Source: Lineolata rhizophorae
Taxonomy: Eukaryota > Ascomycota > Dothideomycetes > Lineolatales > Lineolataceae
Assembly (NCBI GenBank): GCA_010093515.1
Contig: MU001685.1
Location: 599,851 to 663,850 of the forward strand
Direction: 5' to 3'
Length of the DNA stretch: 64,000 bases
Under the pieces are notes generated by a model. The model did no database searches. It saw only the letters and a list, made by a program, of their open reading frames with translations, and was not told the origin of the DNA. This document shows, piece by piece, positions 33,080-43,661 of the stretch. Within the stretch, counting starts at the first letter, position 1. Each line of letters begins with the position of its first letter. The position numbers were made by a program, and so were the translations under genes.

Positions 33080-35477
33080 TTACGGCCGCCGCCTGCTCCT
33101 GCTCCTGCTCCCCGGCCTCCGCCTGCTCCTCCCCACGCCCGCCAGCTCGATCTCCTCGCCCTCGGACCGGAAACTCGTCCTCCTCACGCTCCCCCTCACG
33201 CTCTCCGTCCGCTCGGGCGTCAAGCCGCCGCCGTTGCCGCCCTTGGCCTCGCCCCGCTCGGCCTCGTCCCCTTCCTCGATGATGCTGCCCTCAAAGCTGC
33301 GCGTTTCGTCGGCCATGACGTCCGCGATGTCGCCGTGGTGGCCGCCCACGCTCTCCATGGTGAAGGGGCTCGCCGTCGGCGCGTCCAGGATGGCGAGCTC
33401 CTCGCGCGTGAAGTAGCGCGGCAGCAGCCAGATGCGGGCCGGGATGAGCAGCAGGATGAAGACGGGGAAGCCGATGGCGGCGATGGTCTGCGTGATTGCG
33501 AAGGTGGCGCCGAAGCCGACCAGCTCGAGCGCCACGAAGGCCCAGATGGCCCCCCGCCGCGAGATGCGCTTGAGCGGGTCCGCGCTGCCCGTCAGCGACT
33601 TGTCCTTGGCCAGGAACACCATCTTCTGCGTGATGCCGTTGCCCTCGAGCGCCTGGATGCCCATGACGAAGAAGAGGCCCGCCATCACCGCCTGCGGGAT
33701 CAGCCCCAGCACCACCAGCAACGGGCCCGTCATGGTGCCCAGCGTCAGCAGGCCCTGCGCCAGGTTGCTGAAGCGCTGCTCCACCACGTGGTCGACGACG
33801 CGCCGCGTGTGGCCCTTGTTGGCCTCGTCCTCGTCCGTCACCGTGCGCGTCACGCACAGCGAGTTGGTGTGGAACGGCGCTTGCGGGATCAGGCCGTTGG
33901 GCTGCGGGAGCCCGAGGAGCCCGGCCACGCCCGTCGTCAGGCCGAGCAGGAAGATATCCCAGTGGAAGCCGGCCGGCTTGCGAAGCGGGAACTCGGTGCC
34001 TTGGGCGATTAGGGAGGACACTGGGAAAACCCCCCTCGTCAGTTTTACGGTAGGTAGGCCCGGCCGGGAATCTGAGGCAACCTCACCATTGTGGTCAAAG
34101 TAGAACAGGATGGTCAATAGCATCGCAAACGGAATTGCGATGAAGACGTCTCCGACGTCGATCTCCCAAAAGTGCACGAGCCAGCCCCTGTCGCTGGTGG
34201 GGAAGAAGGCTCTGCCGGTCGGCAGCTTGAGCAGCTCGATGTTTTCCATCTTGCCGATGTGGACGAAGCCGGTGAAGAAGATGACCGTCAGCGGGGTGCC
34301 GTAGTCCTCGATGAACTTGCGCACGTGCCGCTGGAACAGCGTCGACTCGCCCACGACGCCGCAGATGTAGGCGCACATGAGGACCAACAGCGAGACCATG
34401 ATGGACAGATAGGCCGACGTGTCGCCGGCCTCCCACTGCCTCGTCAGCACCTGGATCCCCTTCTGCAGGTAGATGAAGGCCACGTAGAAGCCGAAGATGT
34501 CACACGAGAAGCGCGTCACGTATTTGAGGCCGTTGCACGCGTTCGTGATGGCGAGAATCCAGTGCATGACCAGCGACCATCTGCGCAGCCCAGTCAGTAT
34601 CTCGACTCGGAAAAGTGAAATGGAAAGTGAAGAAGTGAAGTGCTCACAGTGACACCCAGCACAAGAACGAAAAGAAATTCGTTCCTCTGGGGACGACGAT
34701 GTCGTAGATGGTGTAGTTGAAGACGGTGATTGGGCCTGGTACGGTTAGATTGCGAAGGCGTTCACGGCTGCACTCTCCACCTCAAACCAACCTGTGACGC
34801 CAACGATTACGAGCGGTTGGCAGGCAAGCGTCGAGAAGACGACGGCGGCGAGAACTGAAGACAAAAGCACTTCATTGACTCCAAAGCTCATGTTGGTCTT
34901 GGCGAACATGTCCAGCGAGAAGGCCAGGGCTGGGAGGATGCTGGTAGATTCATCAGTATGCTAGCTAGATCCGTCGAGAAGATGGATCTTTCGCGACAGT
35001 GACAAGGACAACAGCAACAACAACAGACACTCTTCAAGAAAATGGTATGGTGCATCTCTCGGTCGACGGCATGATACGGAATGATAGGTGTAGCAGGCAA
35101 GAGGTTGCAGGTGGCTCAGAGAGAAAGACATTAGTAGTATTTTCCTCGAGGAAAACATACTTTGCAAAGTACATGTAGATAGTGGCCGGGACGACCCGGT
35201 AATCCAAGGCGTCCACCCAATCGCTCAAATAGAACGGAGCCCGCCGGCGCAAATCGTTCGCCATGCCCTCGAACCAGTTAATCTTCCACCACGGCTCGGG
35301 TCCCACAGACGCGGCCGTCACGGTGCGGTCGAGCCTCTCTTCGCTGTCGCCGGTTTTGTGCTTGGAGCCGAGAGAAAGCCGAGATTTCCACGGCTTGGGC
35401 TTTCTCGAGGTCGATCGCGTGCGATCCCCGTGACCGAAGGAATGGGTTCCCATGTTGTATGGTTCCGAGGAAGCCAT
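33080..35477 (-). CDS. BOR1: Borate/anion transporter of the SLC4 family (Bor1)
   Basis: Five exons (35477-35161, 34940-34792, 34735-34648, 34580-34087, 34020-33080) encode 662 residues. SLC4 markers are clear: WVDALDYRVVPATIYMYFAN, then FGVNEVLLSS, PLVIVGVTGPITVFNYTIYD, FDHNVSSLIAQGTEFPLRKP, GLLGLPQPNGLIPQAPFHT and IQALEGNGITQKMVFL. Around a dozen membrane helices run from about residue 95 to 570, followed by a basic Arg/Ser tail. Yeast Bor1 exports borate at the plasma membrane and also affects vacuolar protein sorting; plant and animal relatives carry borate or bicarbonate. Length is near that of fungal Bor1 proteins. An 18-bp perfect palindrome lies 55 bp upstream of the ATG. Confidence 0.93.
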
Positions 35478-37558
35478 CTTCCTTCTTACTTCGTCGAATG
35501 AACAAGAGGGGGAGTTACGAAATTATGAAAACGTCTATACGTATAGACGATCTACAAAGAACAACAGAGACGTCACTTGGATCTAGGAACTAGATAAACG
35601 AGAATCTTGTGTGGAATATAGGGCTGAAGAGGCGGCAGGGGAGCCTCGGGTAGCGGTAGTTAGCAGAGGGAGATGCGGCGAATGAGGTTGGTCAAAGACG
35701 CCATTGACTTGGCGGCCGGCGTGAGACTGTGGAAAGTGAACGGGGAAAGCGTTCGAAGGACGAGGACCTTTTAAGGGCGCAGAGGCGTGAGAGTTTTATG
35801 GGGGCATTGGGACCATTAAAAAGCTCGTCATGAAATTTGCCGCGCTGGAGAGGGGACCAGGGGACCACAACGGACGGTGTGAAGGGCGCCGCAGGAAGCA
35901 TAGGACGATCCCTGCCCCCCTGGGCGAACTGTACACGGGTTGGGTCCGCGTGCAGCGCCCGGGCTTGGGGACGGGCCGAGGGGTCCAAGGGCGGTGTTGC
36001 GTGATCCACACCGCGCGCGGCGAGGGGGAAGGCGAGGGCGGGGTGACGGGCGCGCTATCCGCCACTCAAACGCACGTCTGGCGAAGAAAGGAAACACAAG
36101 GGAAAAAAACGGTGCAGACTGCGCGAAGTTTCCACTGAACCCCCTCCTCCCGAGATCTTTGGCCCTGCGGCCCTTTGTGCATTGGGCCTTTCTTTGCGCG
36201 CTCAGCTTGCCCGCGCCGAGAGCGAAGCGCAGGGTGCGGGGAACGAAAAGGGAAGGCCTTCGGGAGAGTCCGCAGAAAACCCCCCTCCACCCCCCCCCCA
36301 AAAAAAAACACCAAACGCCACCCGAGAGACCCCAGAAGCCTCCAGTCGAGCGGTGACGTTGGGATGTTTGCTTTCAGGCACACGCATCACCCGAAGCAAC
36401 GCGCCAAGAGGCGCCGGCGCGGTTGCAGCGGGCAGACGGGAGGCCGGATGTCCCGAGGGCTCTCGACTGTTCAATTGCGTCTCTAATCCCTAAAGCCATC
36501 GCATATTAGCCGGCGGCGCGCAAAGAGGACGGCCGGCCCACGCTGTACTGATTACAATCGCGAGAGACACAGTACATCGTGGTCCCGCAGGTACTAACAG
36601 CGGGGCGGTCGTGCGCCCTTTTCCGGTCCAGGCCCGGGCTGTGGGCCCGGTCGATGCATTGGTTGGGCCAGAGAAGTCGAGCCAACGATGCCTAATCCCG
36701 TGCCCACGCGGGCGGCACGTTGTATATTGATGGACGTGGAAACGTGCAGGGCAGCGTGCAGGGTAGCGGTGGTGAGACTACGCCCTCTTGGCTCTTCACC
36801 TTGCTGCGGATGGCTCGGCCCTGGGCCTGCCGCGATCGAGGATGCGCTTCTCAGTCAGCGTCCAATCCGTGCGGGCGCGATGCCGTACCCGTTGGGACCC
36901 TGATGGCCGAGCCGGTGAGCAAAGAGGAGCCAGGCACTGCGGGGCGACCCGGCCCGTTTTCGATCACCGCGTTACAATCAGGCGGATTCTGGCCAGTTTT
37001 CAATCTCGGCGCATGCCTGTTGCATTCTCACGACCGGCGGGTGGAATTCACCGTGCCTTAGTACCTGTGGGCTTGTGAGAATCCGGGAAGTCTAGTCGAG
37101 ACTGCACCCCACCCAACTCGGCCAACTTGACTGTCTAGGACTCTCGCTCAATTACACAGCTTCTCATTTCATGCTCATCCCGGCCGGTCACCCTCCAGCT
37201 GATACAGAAATCTTTGGCGTCTCAAGTCATGGCCTTTCCGTCCGGGCATCAAAGACCAAGATAGATCCAATTTCGGTCAGACCAGCTTAGAAGCAAATCT
37301 CAACGATTGCGATCCGAGCGAGACACGGGGGGCATGCCGCTGCCAAACAACAAAACAATGCGCTGAGAGAGTGGCTGTCTACAGTCTTTGTGTCAATAGC
37401 TTGCTGTACCTAATATATACAATGTCCCTAATACGTATAGCTGGAACGTCGGGCAAAAAGCCTTGGTTGGCGGGCTGTCCTATGACGTCTTGTCCGGTGC
37501 CGGCGCGACGGACTCCCACACCTCCAACATATTTCCCAATCAGGATTGGTTCGTGCGC
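35478..37558. other. BOR1 upstream region and PL3 3' flank
   Basis: Two kilobases without a supported gene. It contains the BOR1 promoter with the palindrome at 35532-35549, a C-run and A-run near 36287-36308, and otherwise GC-rich sequence whose open frames are compositional. Confidence 0.5.
35532..35549. promoter_or_regulatory. Perfect 18-bp palindrome upstream of BOR1
   Basis: CGTCTATACGTATAGACG reads the same on both strands with no spacer. It lies 55 bp before the BOR1 ATG, so in the leader or core promoter. It could bind a dimeric regulator or fold as a hairpin in the leader. No known fungal factor site was recognised. Confidence 0.4.
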
Positions 37559-38482
37559 TCAGCAGCCGGACGTGCTAACGTTGCTGGTCTCACAGACAAC
37601 TCCATCTGGCGCAGTCGCAGTCTTGGTCGGCTCGCTGCCGTCGTCGTTGCCTTCAAACAGGTCGCACACGCGCGAGTCGAGAATGCACGAATTCTCGATG
37701 ACCGTCGTGTCTAGCAATGGAATCGCCAAATCAGACGCTCCGTCCCGCCGCACTCAAAAGTGAATTTGACTAGACTCACCACCCAAGTTCCCATTGACGC
37801 CCGCCACCGTGCCCGCCCCTTCCACTCGCAGCCCCTCGAACCGACTTGCCCGCGCTTCCTGCGCTTCGCAGTTCCCACAGCTCCTGTACACCTTCCCCAC
37901 GTCCTGCGCGAAGAAGTTGCGCACGACCACCGTGCCCGCCCCGTTATGCTGCAGCACCTTGTCGTCGGCGTCCCTGGCGCCGCCGCCGCTGACGAAGCTG
38001 GTGTCGCCGTCGCCGGCCTGCTTGAACGTGGCAGCGTCCTCGCAGACGGACGGCCACCAGACGTTGTTCAGCGTGCAGGGGCCCAGGCAGTGGACGCCTT
38101 CGCCGACGGACGGGCCGATGACGGCGTTCGAGAGGATCGCGCCGGATTCGAGGATGAAAATGGCGTCCGCGTCGCCGCCTTCGGATTGGCCGGAGCAGGT
38201 CGAAGCTATCGAGGAGACTGGGTGTCAGTATATTGGGTTCGTCGTGATTGATTGGGGGCCGGGTGGGAAATTGGTTCACTGACGGTTGCGCTCCCATTGC
38301 AACATCTCACCGTCGAAACTCTCCCCGGCCGCAATGGTACGGACACTGGATAGTTCGGTTGTCCCACTAGGCGCGGGAAAGGCGGTTTGAAGGTTTGTGT
38401 TGGTCTCTGCCGCAGATACTACTATGGCCACAAGGCACATGATAGCCATCGGCTTTCTCACAGAGGCTCGCTGCACCATCAT
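37559..38482 (-). CDS. Secreted pectate lyase, polysaccharide lyase family 3
   Basis: Three exons (38482-38284, 38205-37780, 37710-37559) give 258 residues, a usual PL3 length. A signal peptide spans about 1-24 (KPMAIMCLVAIVVSAAE). The PL3 core shows SFDGEMLQWERN, DADAIFILESGAILSNAVIG, GEGVHCLGPCTLNNVWWPSV, EDAATFK, VLQHNGAGTVVVRNFFAQDV and DVGKVYRSCGNC, and ends with cysteines near CETSNVSTSGC. PL3 enzymes are calcium-dependent pectate lyases with a short parallel beta-helix that cut polygalacturonate outside the cell. The gene suggests contact with plant material. A second in-frame ATG follows the first directly. No other carbohydrate-active gene is next to it. Confidence 0.92.
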
Positions 38483-40382
38483 GACAAACAAAGAGGACTA
38501 TGCACAACAGTCTTACATTCAAAAGAACAAAGATATTCTTGGTTGAACTCTCGGCACCGAAACCTTAGAAAGCCGCTGCTCAAGGCATACAAGACAGCCA
38601 TTTTATGAACAGTGAAGGGAACCAACTCTATAACGAAACAGAAGCATCTCCAAACCGACGTTATACCCTCTAATCTCCCCAAGTGGACGAGTCGACGCGG
38701 TTCTCTGTTGATTTCGTTTATACTTCTGGCTTGTGCCACTGTGGCTCGATCCTCACGCTCCTTGAATAACAGACAAGGTGCAACTTGAAATCTCCGCGAG
38801 GCCCACATAGTCGACCGATCCACGGAATGCAATTACACAACAGGAAAGGTTGAAACGGCGCAGTAGGCCTTGTGGGGATCAAGTGACGTTGGCTAGTTTT
38901 TGAACCTCCGTTGCCAAGGCCGGCGCTGTAGGGGCATCCACGGGTGCGTGCCCAAGGCGTACGGCAAGCCGAAGGTTGCCGTCTCATCAGCCGAGAGCCC
39001 ATATCGGTCGCCTTAGAGGTTGAATTTGCGGTAGCATGATGGTCATGAACTTGGGGCTTCTTGATACATGGGTCCTGTGGACTATGTGTATGAGATGGGT
39101 GTTTCAAGGCGTGGAGGCGTCGCCGCAGGTGGGCCAGCGTCGTTCTAGAAATATGTTTTTATCACATTCAAATGATGTATACTGTCGAACGTTCCTATTC
39201 AAGAGAGTAAGCGCGTCCTCTTTCCTATTTCTTGGCGAATCAACGAGTGTGGTTTTGGGCCATTGAGCCCAAACCAGCGGGAGCAACGACTCCCTTTTAT
39301 GGGCTTGGGCAATGCCCTTGTTGCGCAGTTCCGCCCGAGCAGAATTTCTACCCGCACCAGCGTCGCTAAAACGCGTTATTTCGGACTAGCGCGTCCGCTA
39401 ACCGTCGATCATCCGGATGTCCAACGTCCACTGTTAATCTGTTCCAACGTCTCTACTACTATACACTCGTCCGTCTGAAACCTAGGGGCGCTCGACCCCA
39501 AATCAAGGGGCTGCTGCATTTAGTCTTTCCTTTTATTGTTTTCTCTTATTTGAACCTAAACTAAACTATTAACCTAGTCATTTGTTCTAACCCGCCTCAT
39601 GCATTGTCCAAGCTAATCCGGAGGGAACCATCTTTATGCAATAGAAGCTCCTATCATCGGGAAATTCAGCTGGTGATGGGATTTTGCTTTGAAACCAGAT
39701 GAGCGTGGACATCAGGCGTTGACTTTTCCGGGACACCCCCGACGTAGCGAGGTTCAAGGTACCTAACAGCCTGCTAGCAATATTCCCAATGGCTTCGTGA
39801 GTTACAAGCGCCATGCTCAGCATACAAATGAGCTAGAGTTAGGCAGGTATAGGGTACGATGTAGGCCTTGAACTAGCAGTGCGTGAGGTAGGGCCTGACT
39901 GGTATACGTGGACAGTGTACTTACGGCCTGACAGACCGCGGAGATTTGTGAGGTTTGCCAGCGTGCCCATTGATCATCTACCTGGGCACCTCTAGACGTC
40001 GCTATTTCGGATAGAGCGGACTTCTAAGAGAATATCGAGAAGTCCCTCATGAAGACCTCTCCAATCTAAATGCGTTAACCAGTATATAGATCGCACTTTA
40101 CGTCAAAACTTCACAAATAGAAGCCGACTCTATTAGAGTATTAAGCTGCCTAGGTAGTTTCATATTCATTTTATTACCAAAGTTACTTATAGACAGCTTG
40201 AATACCTACTGCTTGGAGGACCTACTTGCAGCGATTAGCTATTCTCTTTAGGGAACTCAGTTTTGCGCCGCAAGAAGCCATAGCTCGTATGCGAGGTCCA
40301 GAATCAGACAGAGAAAGTGTCAAAAGTTTTAAGTCAACTATGGCGTCGCGATTTCATATTATAGGCCGAGATATTTTGGCTT

Positions 40383-40425
40383 GCAGATCGAGCATGCGGC
40401 TTGATCACCGCATGCGGCGATCTGC
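40383..40425. repeat. Imperfect inverted repeat with CGG-N8-CCG core
   Basis: GCAGATCG and GCATGCGG are mirrored after an 8-nt loop by CCGCATGC and CGATCTGC, with one small bulge. The centre is CGG, eight bases, CCG, the form of a site for Zn2Cys6 dimers that bind inward-facing CGG half-sites. It lies about 290 bp before the CorA-like start. Confidence 0.45.
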
Positions 40426-40569
40426 ATGGCTACCAGCCATTCAGTAACGCTAGCGGCCTTCGCCCTCGGCTGGCACTATTCAGCTGCACACCGCACCTCA
40501 GCTGCTGGGGATTTACACCGGTCGTCCTTGCAGGAGGATATGATTGAAAGAAAATGAAAGAAAAGAAAG

Positions 40570-40577
40570 TATAAAAG
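40570..40577 (+). promoter_or_regulatory. Putative TATA box of the CorA-like gene
   Basis: TATAAAAG about 140 bp before the ATG, a usual fungal distance when a leader of around 100 nt follows. Confidence 0.45.
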
Positions 40578-40717
40578 TCATGATAGATATATTTTTATTC
40601 CAGCAAACTCTAAACAATCCTTTGCCATTGTCATTCAATCCTTCAAAGTCTTGAGAAAATTACCCATATCCCGTTCTTCCATCACGATCACCTGACCTAC
40701 CCATTAATCCCCAAACC

Positions 40718-42283
40718 ATGCCCCTCTCACTCGACAAGACTCTCGATTCCTTCCACAAGAACTGGCACTTCGATTCCGAAAGCCATGCCGAACGCTACAC
40801 ATTTTCTTCCAGCGGCGCCCAGCCTCTCGGTCGCCTTCATAACATATCCACCGTTATGGCTCCGCCAGCTCACACAAGCTCTCCTCCCACAATTGATCTC
40901 CTCACCTCCTCAGGCTGGGGCAATAAAGAAAGCCCCCTAAACATGACACGGGACGACTTCGATGTTGTGGCTCGCGGCTGGAATTTAGCGCCCTGCCTAG
41001 TGCGCATCGTCGCGCCCTTCAGAGCCGCGGCGCCGCATTTCTTCGAGTGGCACGTGTCGCCAGATCCTGTAAGGACTGAAGGAAAGCGGCTGAGTCTGGC
41101 GCTGCGGTTCGATATACGGCAGTTTGCGTATTTGACGGGGTTCTTCATGTATGAGATGCCGAGCAAGACACTCAAAGCGCTCGTGTTCTACAGCCTGCGG
41201 GACGAACGCCGGAAGGAATCGGTCCGGACGCTAACAGAAGTCGACGTTCTTGAAATACTCACCGAGAACGATGACATTCTTCGAGAAAATCCACTTTGTT
41301 TTGTCGGCTTGTTGCTCGAAAACTACCAGAGGCGAGTGCGTTCTGATTTCGACTCCTATTGGGACCGCTTATGGGGAGTTATGGGCCCAAAGGAGGAGCT
41401 AGGAGATGCTAGAGAGTCGAACCTGATGGAAAAGTTGGAGGGTGCGGAAATGTTGTTGAAAAAGGAACGTAAGACTGTTGTTGAAAAGAGTGCTGCTGAA
41501 GAAAGTGCTGTTGTACAGAGCATTGCTGAAAATAGCGATACTAAAAGGAATGCGCGTCCAAAGGCGCAGAACGCTGTCGGCAGATGGCTTGAAAAAATCA
41601 GTCACGGCAGAAATCTCGACGAAGAAAGTCAAGATTATGATAGCATTAGCTCGTTTCTATACCACTTCCAAACTTCGGCGACTCAGATGAAGGGCAGGTA
41701 TCTGATTCTGAAATCATTCTGCAAGAACCTGGAAGACGTCTTTCAGGATCTATCTCCAGGCAACTTCGTCGGAAACGGGACCCAAAACAGCACCGCCGCT
41801 TCCGAAGCGCTAAGAGCCGTCCAGACTCCGGATTGCGTGGTCGCAACCCTACGCCGTACCTTGATTGACCTATCCGAGATCGAGTCCGTCCAGGACCGCC
41901 TCTCTATCCTAGTCAACGCCCTTAACACGCGCCTCTCCCAACGAGATAACGAGCTAAACCTCCATATGGCGCGAGTCACGACTAGGGATTCCGCATCTAT
42001 GCGGACGATTTCTATCCTGACGCTGGTCTTTTTCCCGGCTACCTTCGTCTCTGCCCTCTTTTCGACATCCGTGTTCGACTTTCAGAACTGGCGCGCCGGG
42101 AGCAACGAACTCGTGGCGTCGGAAGGATGGTGGGTCTACTTGCTATGCGTTTGTGCACTGACGGTGATCGTGTGCGTTGTGTGGGGTTGGTGGAACTGGT
42201 GGGTCCAGAAGAGAGCGCTGTCGACGCCGGATTACTTCGATGAGGAGATGCAGTCCACGTCGAAGAACGAATATTGGAAGTAG
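40718..42283 (+). CDS. CorA-like two-helix membrane protein
   Basis: A single exon of 521 residues. The long N-terminal part is soluble and helical, with charged coiled-coil stretches at about 225-300. At the C-terminus are two membrane helices (TISILTLVFFPATFVSALFS at about 427-446 and WWVYLLCVCALTVIVCVVWG at about 470-490), the topology of CorA-type cation channels and of many fungal relatives. The signature GMN after the first helix is not present; the sequence there is FSTSVF. Classical CorA proteins carry Mg2+ into the cell; fungal proteins of this expanded group are mostly uncharacterised, so magnesium transport should not be assumed. The start is clear from ACCATG and an upstream TATA motif. 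It lies divergent from the PL3 gene. Confidence 0.85.
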   Translation: MPLSLDKTLDSFHKNWHFDSESHAERYTFSSSGAQPLGRLHNISTVMAPPAHTSSPPTIDLLTSSGWGNKESPLNMTRDDFDVVARGWNLAPCLVRIVAPFRAAAPHFFEWHVSPDPVRTEGKRLSLALRFDIRQFAYLTGFFMYEMPSKTLKALVFYSLRDERRKESVRTLTEVDVLEILTENDDILRENPLCFVGLLLENYQRRVRSDFDSYWDRLWGVMGPKEELGDARESNLMEKLEGAEMLLKKERKTVVEKSAAEESAVVQSIAENSDTKRNARPKAQNAVGRWLEKISHGRNLDEESQDYDSISSFLYHFQTSATQMKGRYLILKSFCKNLEDVFQDLSPGNFVGNGTQNSTAASEALRAVQTPDCVVATLRRTLIDLSEIESVQDRLSILVNALNTRLSQRDNELNLHMARVTTRDSASMRTISILTLVFFPATFVSALFSTSVFDFQNWRAGSNELVASEGWWVYLLCVCALTVIVCVVWGWWNWWVQKRALSTPDYFDEEMQSTSKNEYWK

Positions 42284-43661
42284 AATAGTCGGATGTCCTA
42301 GTAGCTAGTAGTAATCAGTCGAGTACTTTATCCCTCACTCTACCTCGTTTCGGTAGCACCTACATTGGAATACACTTACAGACAAAATATCACCCGTATC
42401 TTTTCACGATGACGCCACTCCTAGAGCAGATCGGTGTGCTTGGACTGCACGAGACAAAAAACAAATAGACGAAAAAGAGCCATGTGTGTGTTAGACAGGC
42501 AGTACAGTGCGCTCTCCCTGGTTCCCAAAGCAAAGCAAAGCACAACGTAATGAATGAGTGCCCTTCACGCTGCACACTCTGAATTTTATCTTGCTGGGCA
42601 ATTCAGCACCTTGGATCATTGGAACACCTGATTTGGTAGCTCTGGTCGACTTCAATGACTTGATCTAAGTAATTGGCAAAAGGATAAACTCTATCGAGTC
42701 GCTCGCAGAGCCTGATCAAATCGATGGCTTTGATGAACTGGGCGCGACGTGAATTTCGGGGGTGGGGCTATGGACTCCGAATTGCAAAGTGATCACGGGC
42801 GAGGTAGATAGTTCGAGCGGGTAGAATCATGATACAGGAGGGCCTGTGAATGGAAGGAAGGAAAGAATTGCTAGTGTGTATAGATAGTGAAGGAATGCGG
42901 CAAAGTTGCTTGGCGACTAGACGTTCGCTACTACCCTAGATGTTGAGACAATCAGTAGATGTAGTGAGCACATGCGTCTAACATGATCTGGTCGCAAAGT
43001 GTATTTCGAGCTAGCAATGAACCGACCAATCAGTCTCCGGAATATGGTTGGCTTCTTGCCTTTTCGGAAGGAAAAAAAAGGGCATGCAAGCTTGCAACTT
43101 CAATTCTTTCAAATGCGCTTTTTTACCTTAGCTCGAGTGTTTCTCGTAATCTTAACAATCAATATTTTCTCTTCTTTTGTTTCGTTCTTTTCGCAGAGAA
43201 AGGAAAGGAGAAGAGCTCAAAAACAAGGGCTTCTTGTTGCGCTCAAGTCATGTCGACGTGTCTGGAGAATCTTCGCTCTAAAGAACCGTTAAAGATCCAC
43301 GTTCCGCTAGCAAATGTAGTCCTCCATGCCATGGCACATCCTTTTCAGTCCGACTTTGCGTTAAAAAATGCTGCCAACAGCAAAAAGCTTTCTCTCTCGA
43401 TTCCACGAGGACAGGTTACCCGCACCCGTGTCGCACCCGTCACACAGCACCATTCCAAACCAGTAATAGCGGCAGCATGAGCAGTGAAACAAATGGAAGT
43501 CATTTCAATTACCAGCTGACGCCACACCCACCTACACTCGACCATCAATATGCATGCTTACACCGGTCACACAACCACGGCAGCCCCCCCCCCAAAAAAA
43601 AAGCCTCCAAATCCAGAAATGCACACCCAAAAAAAGGACACGCCCCTACCAACCATTTAAC
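42284..43661. other. Convergent 3' flank of CorA-like gene and TPD3
   Basis: Holds two 3' ends. Contains pyrimidine-rich sequence near 43100-43200 and a C/A run at 43586-43603. No gene supported. Confidence 0.5.

Larger units (their letters stand above)
38483..40717. other. Divergent spacer between PL3 and CorA-like gene
   Basis: A 2.2-kb region holding both promoters. From about 39250 it becomes AT-richer with several small hairpins (for example TTTGGGC/GCCCAAA near 39254-39273) and no coding frame of note. An inverted repeat lies at 40383-40425 and a TATA motif at 40570. Confidence 0.5.

Noticed and set aside
39250-39600. AT-rich tract with small hairpins as a solo LTR
   Set aside because: No convincing matching ends, target duplication or second copy in the window; composition alone is not enough.
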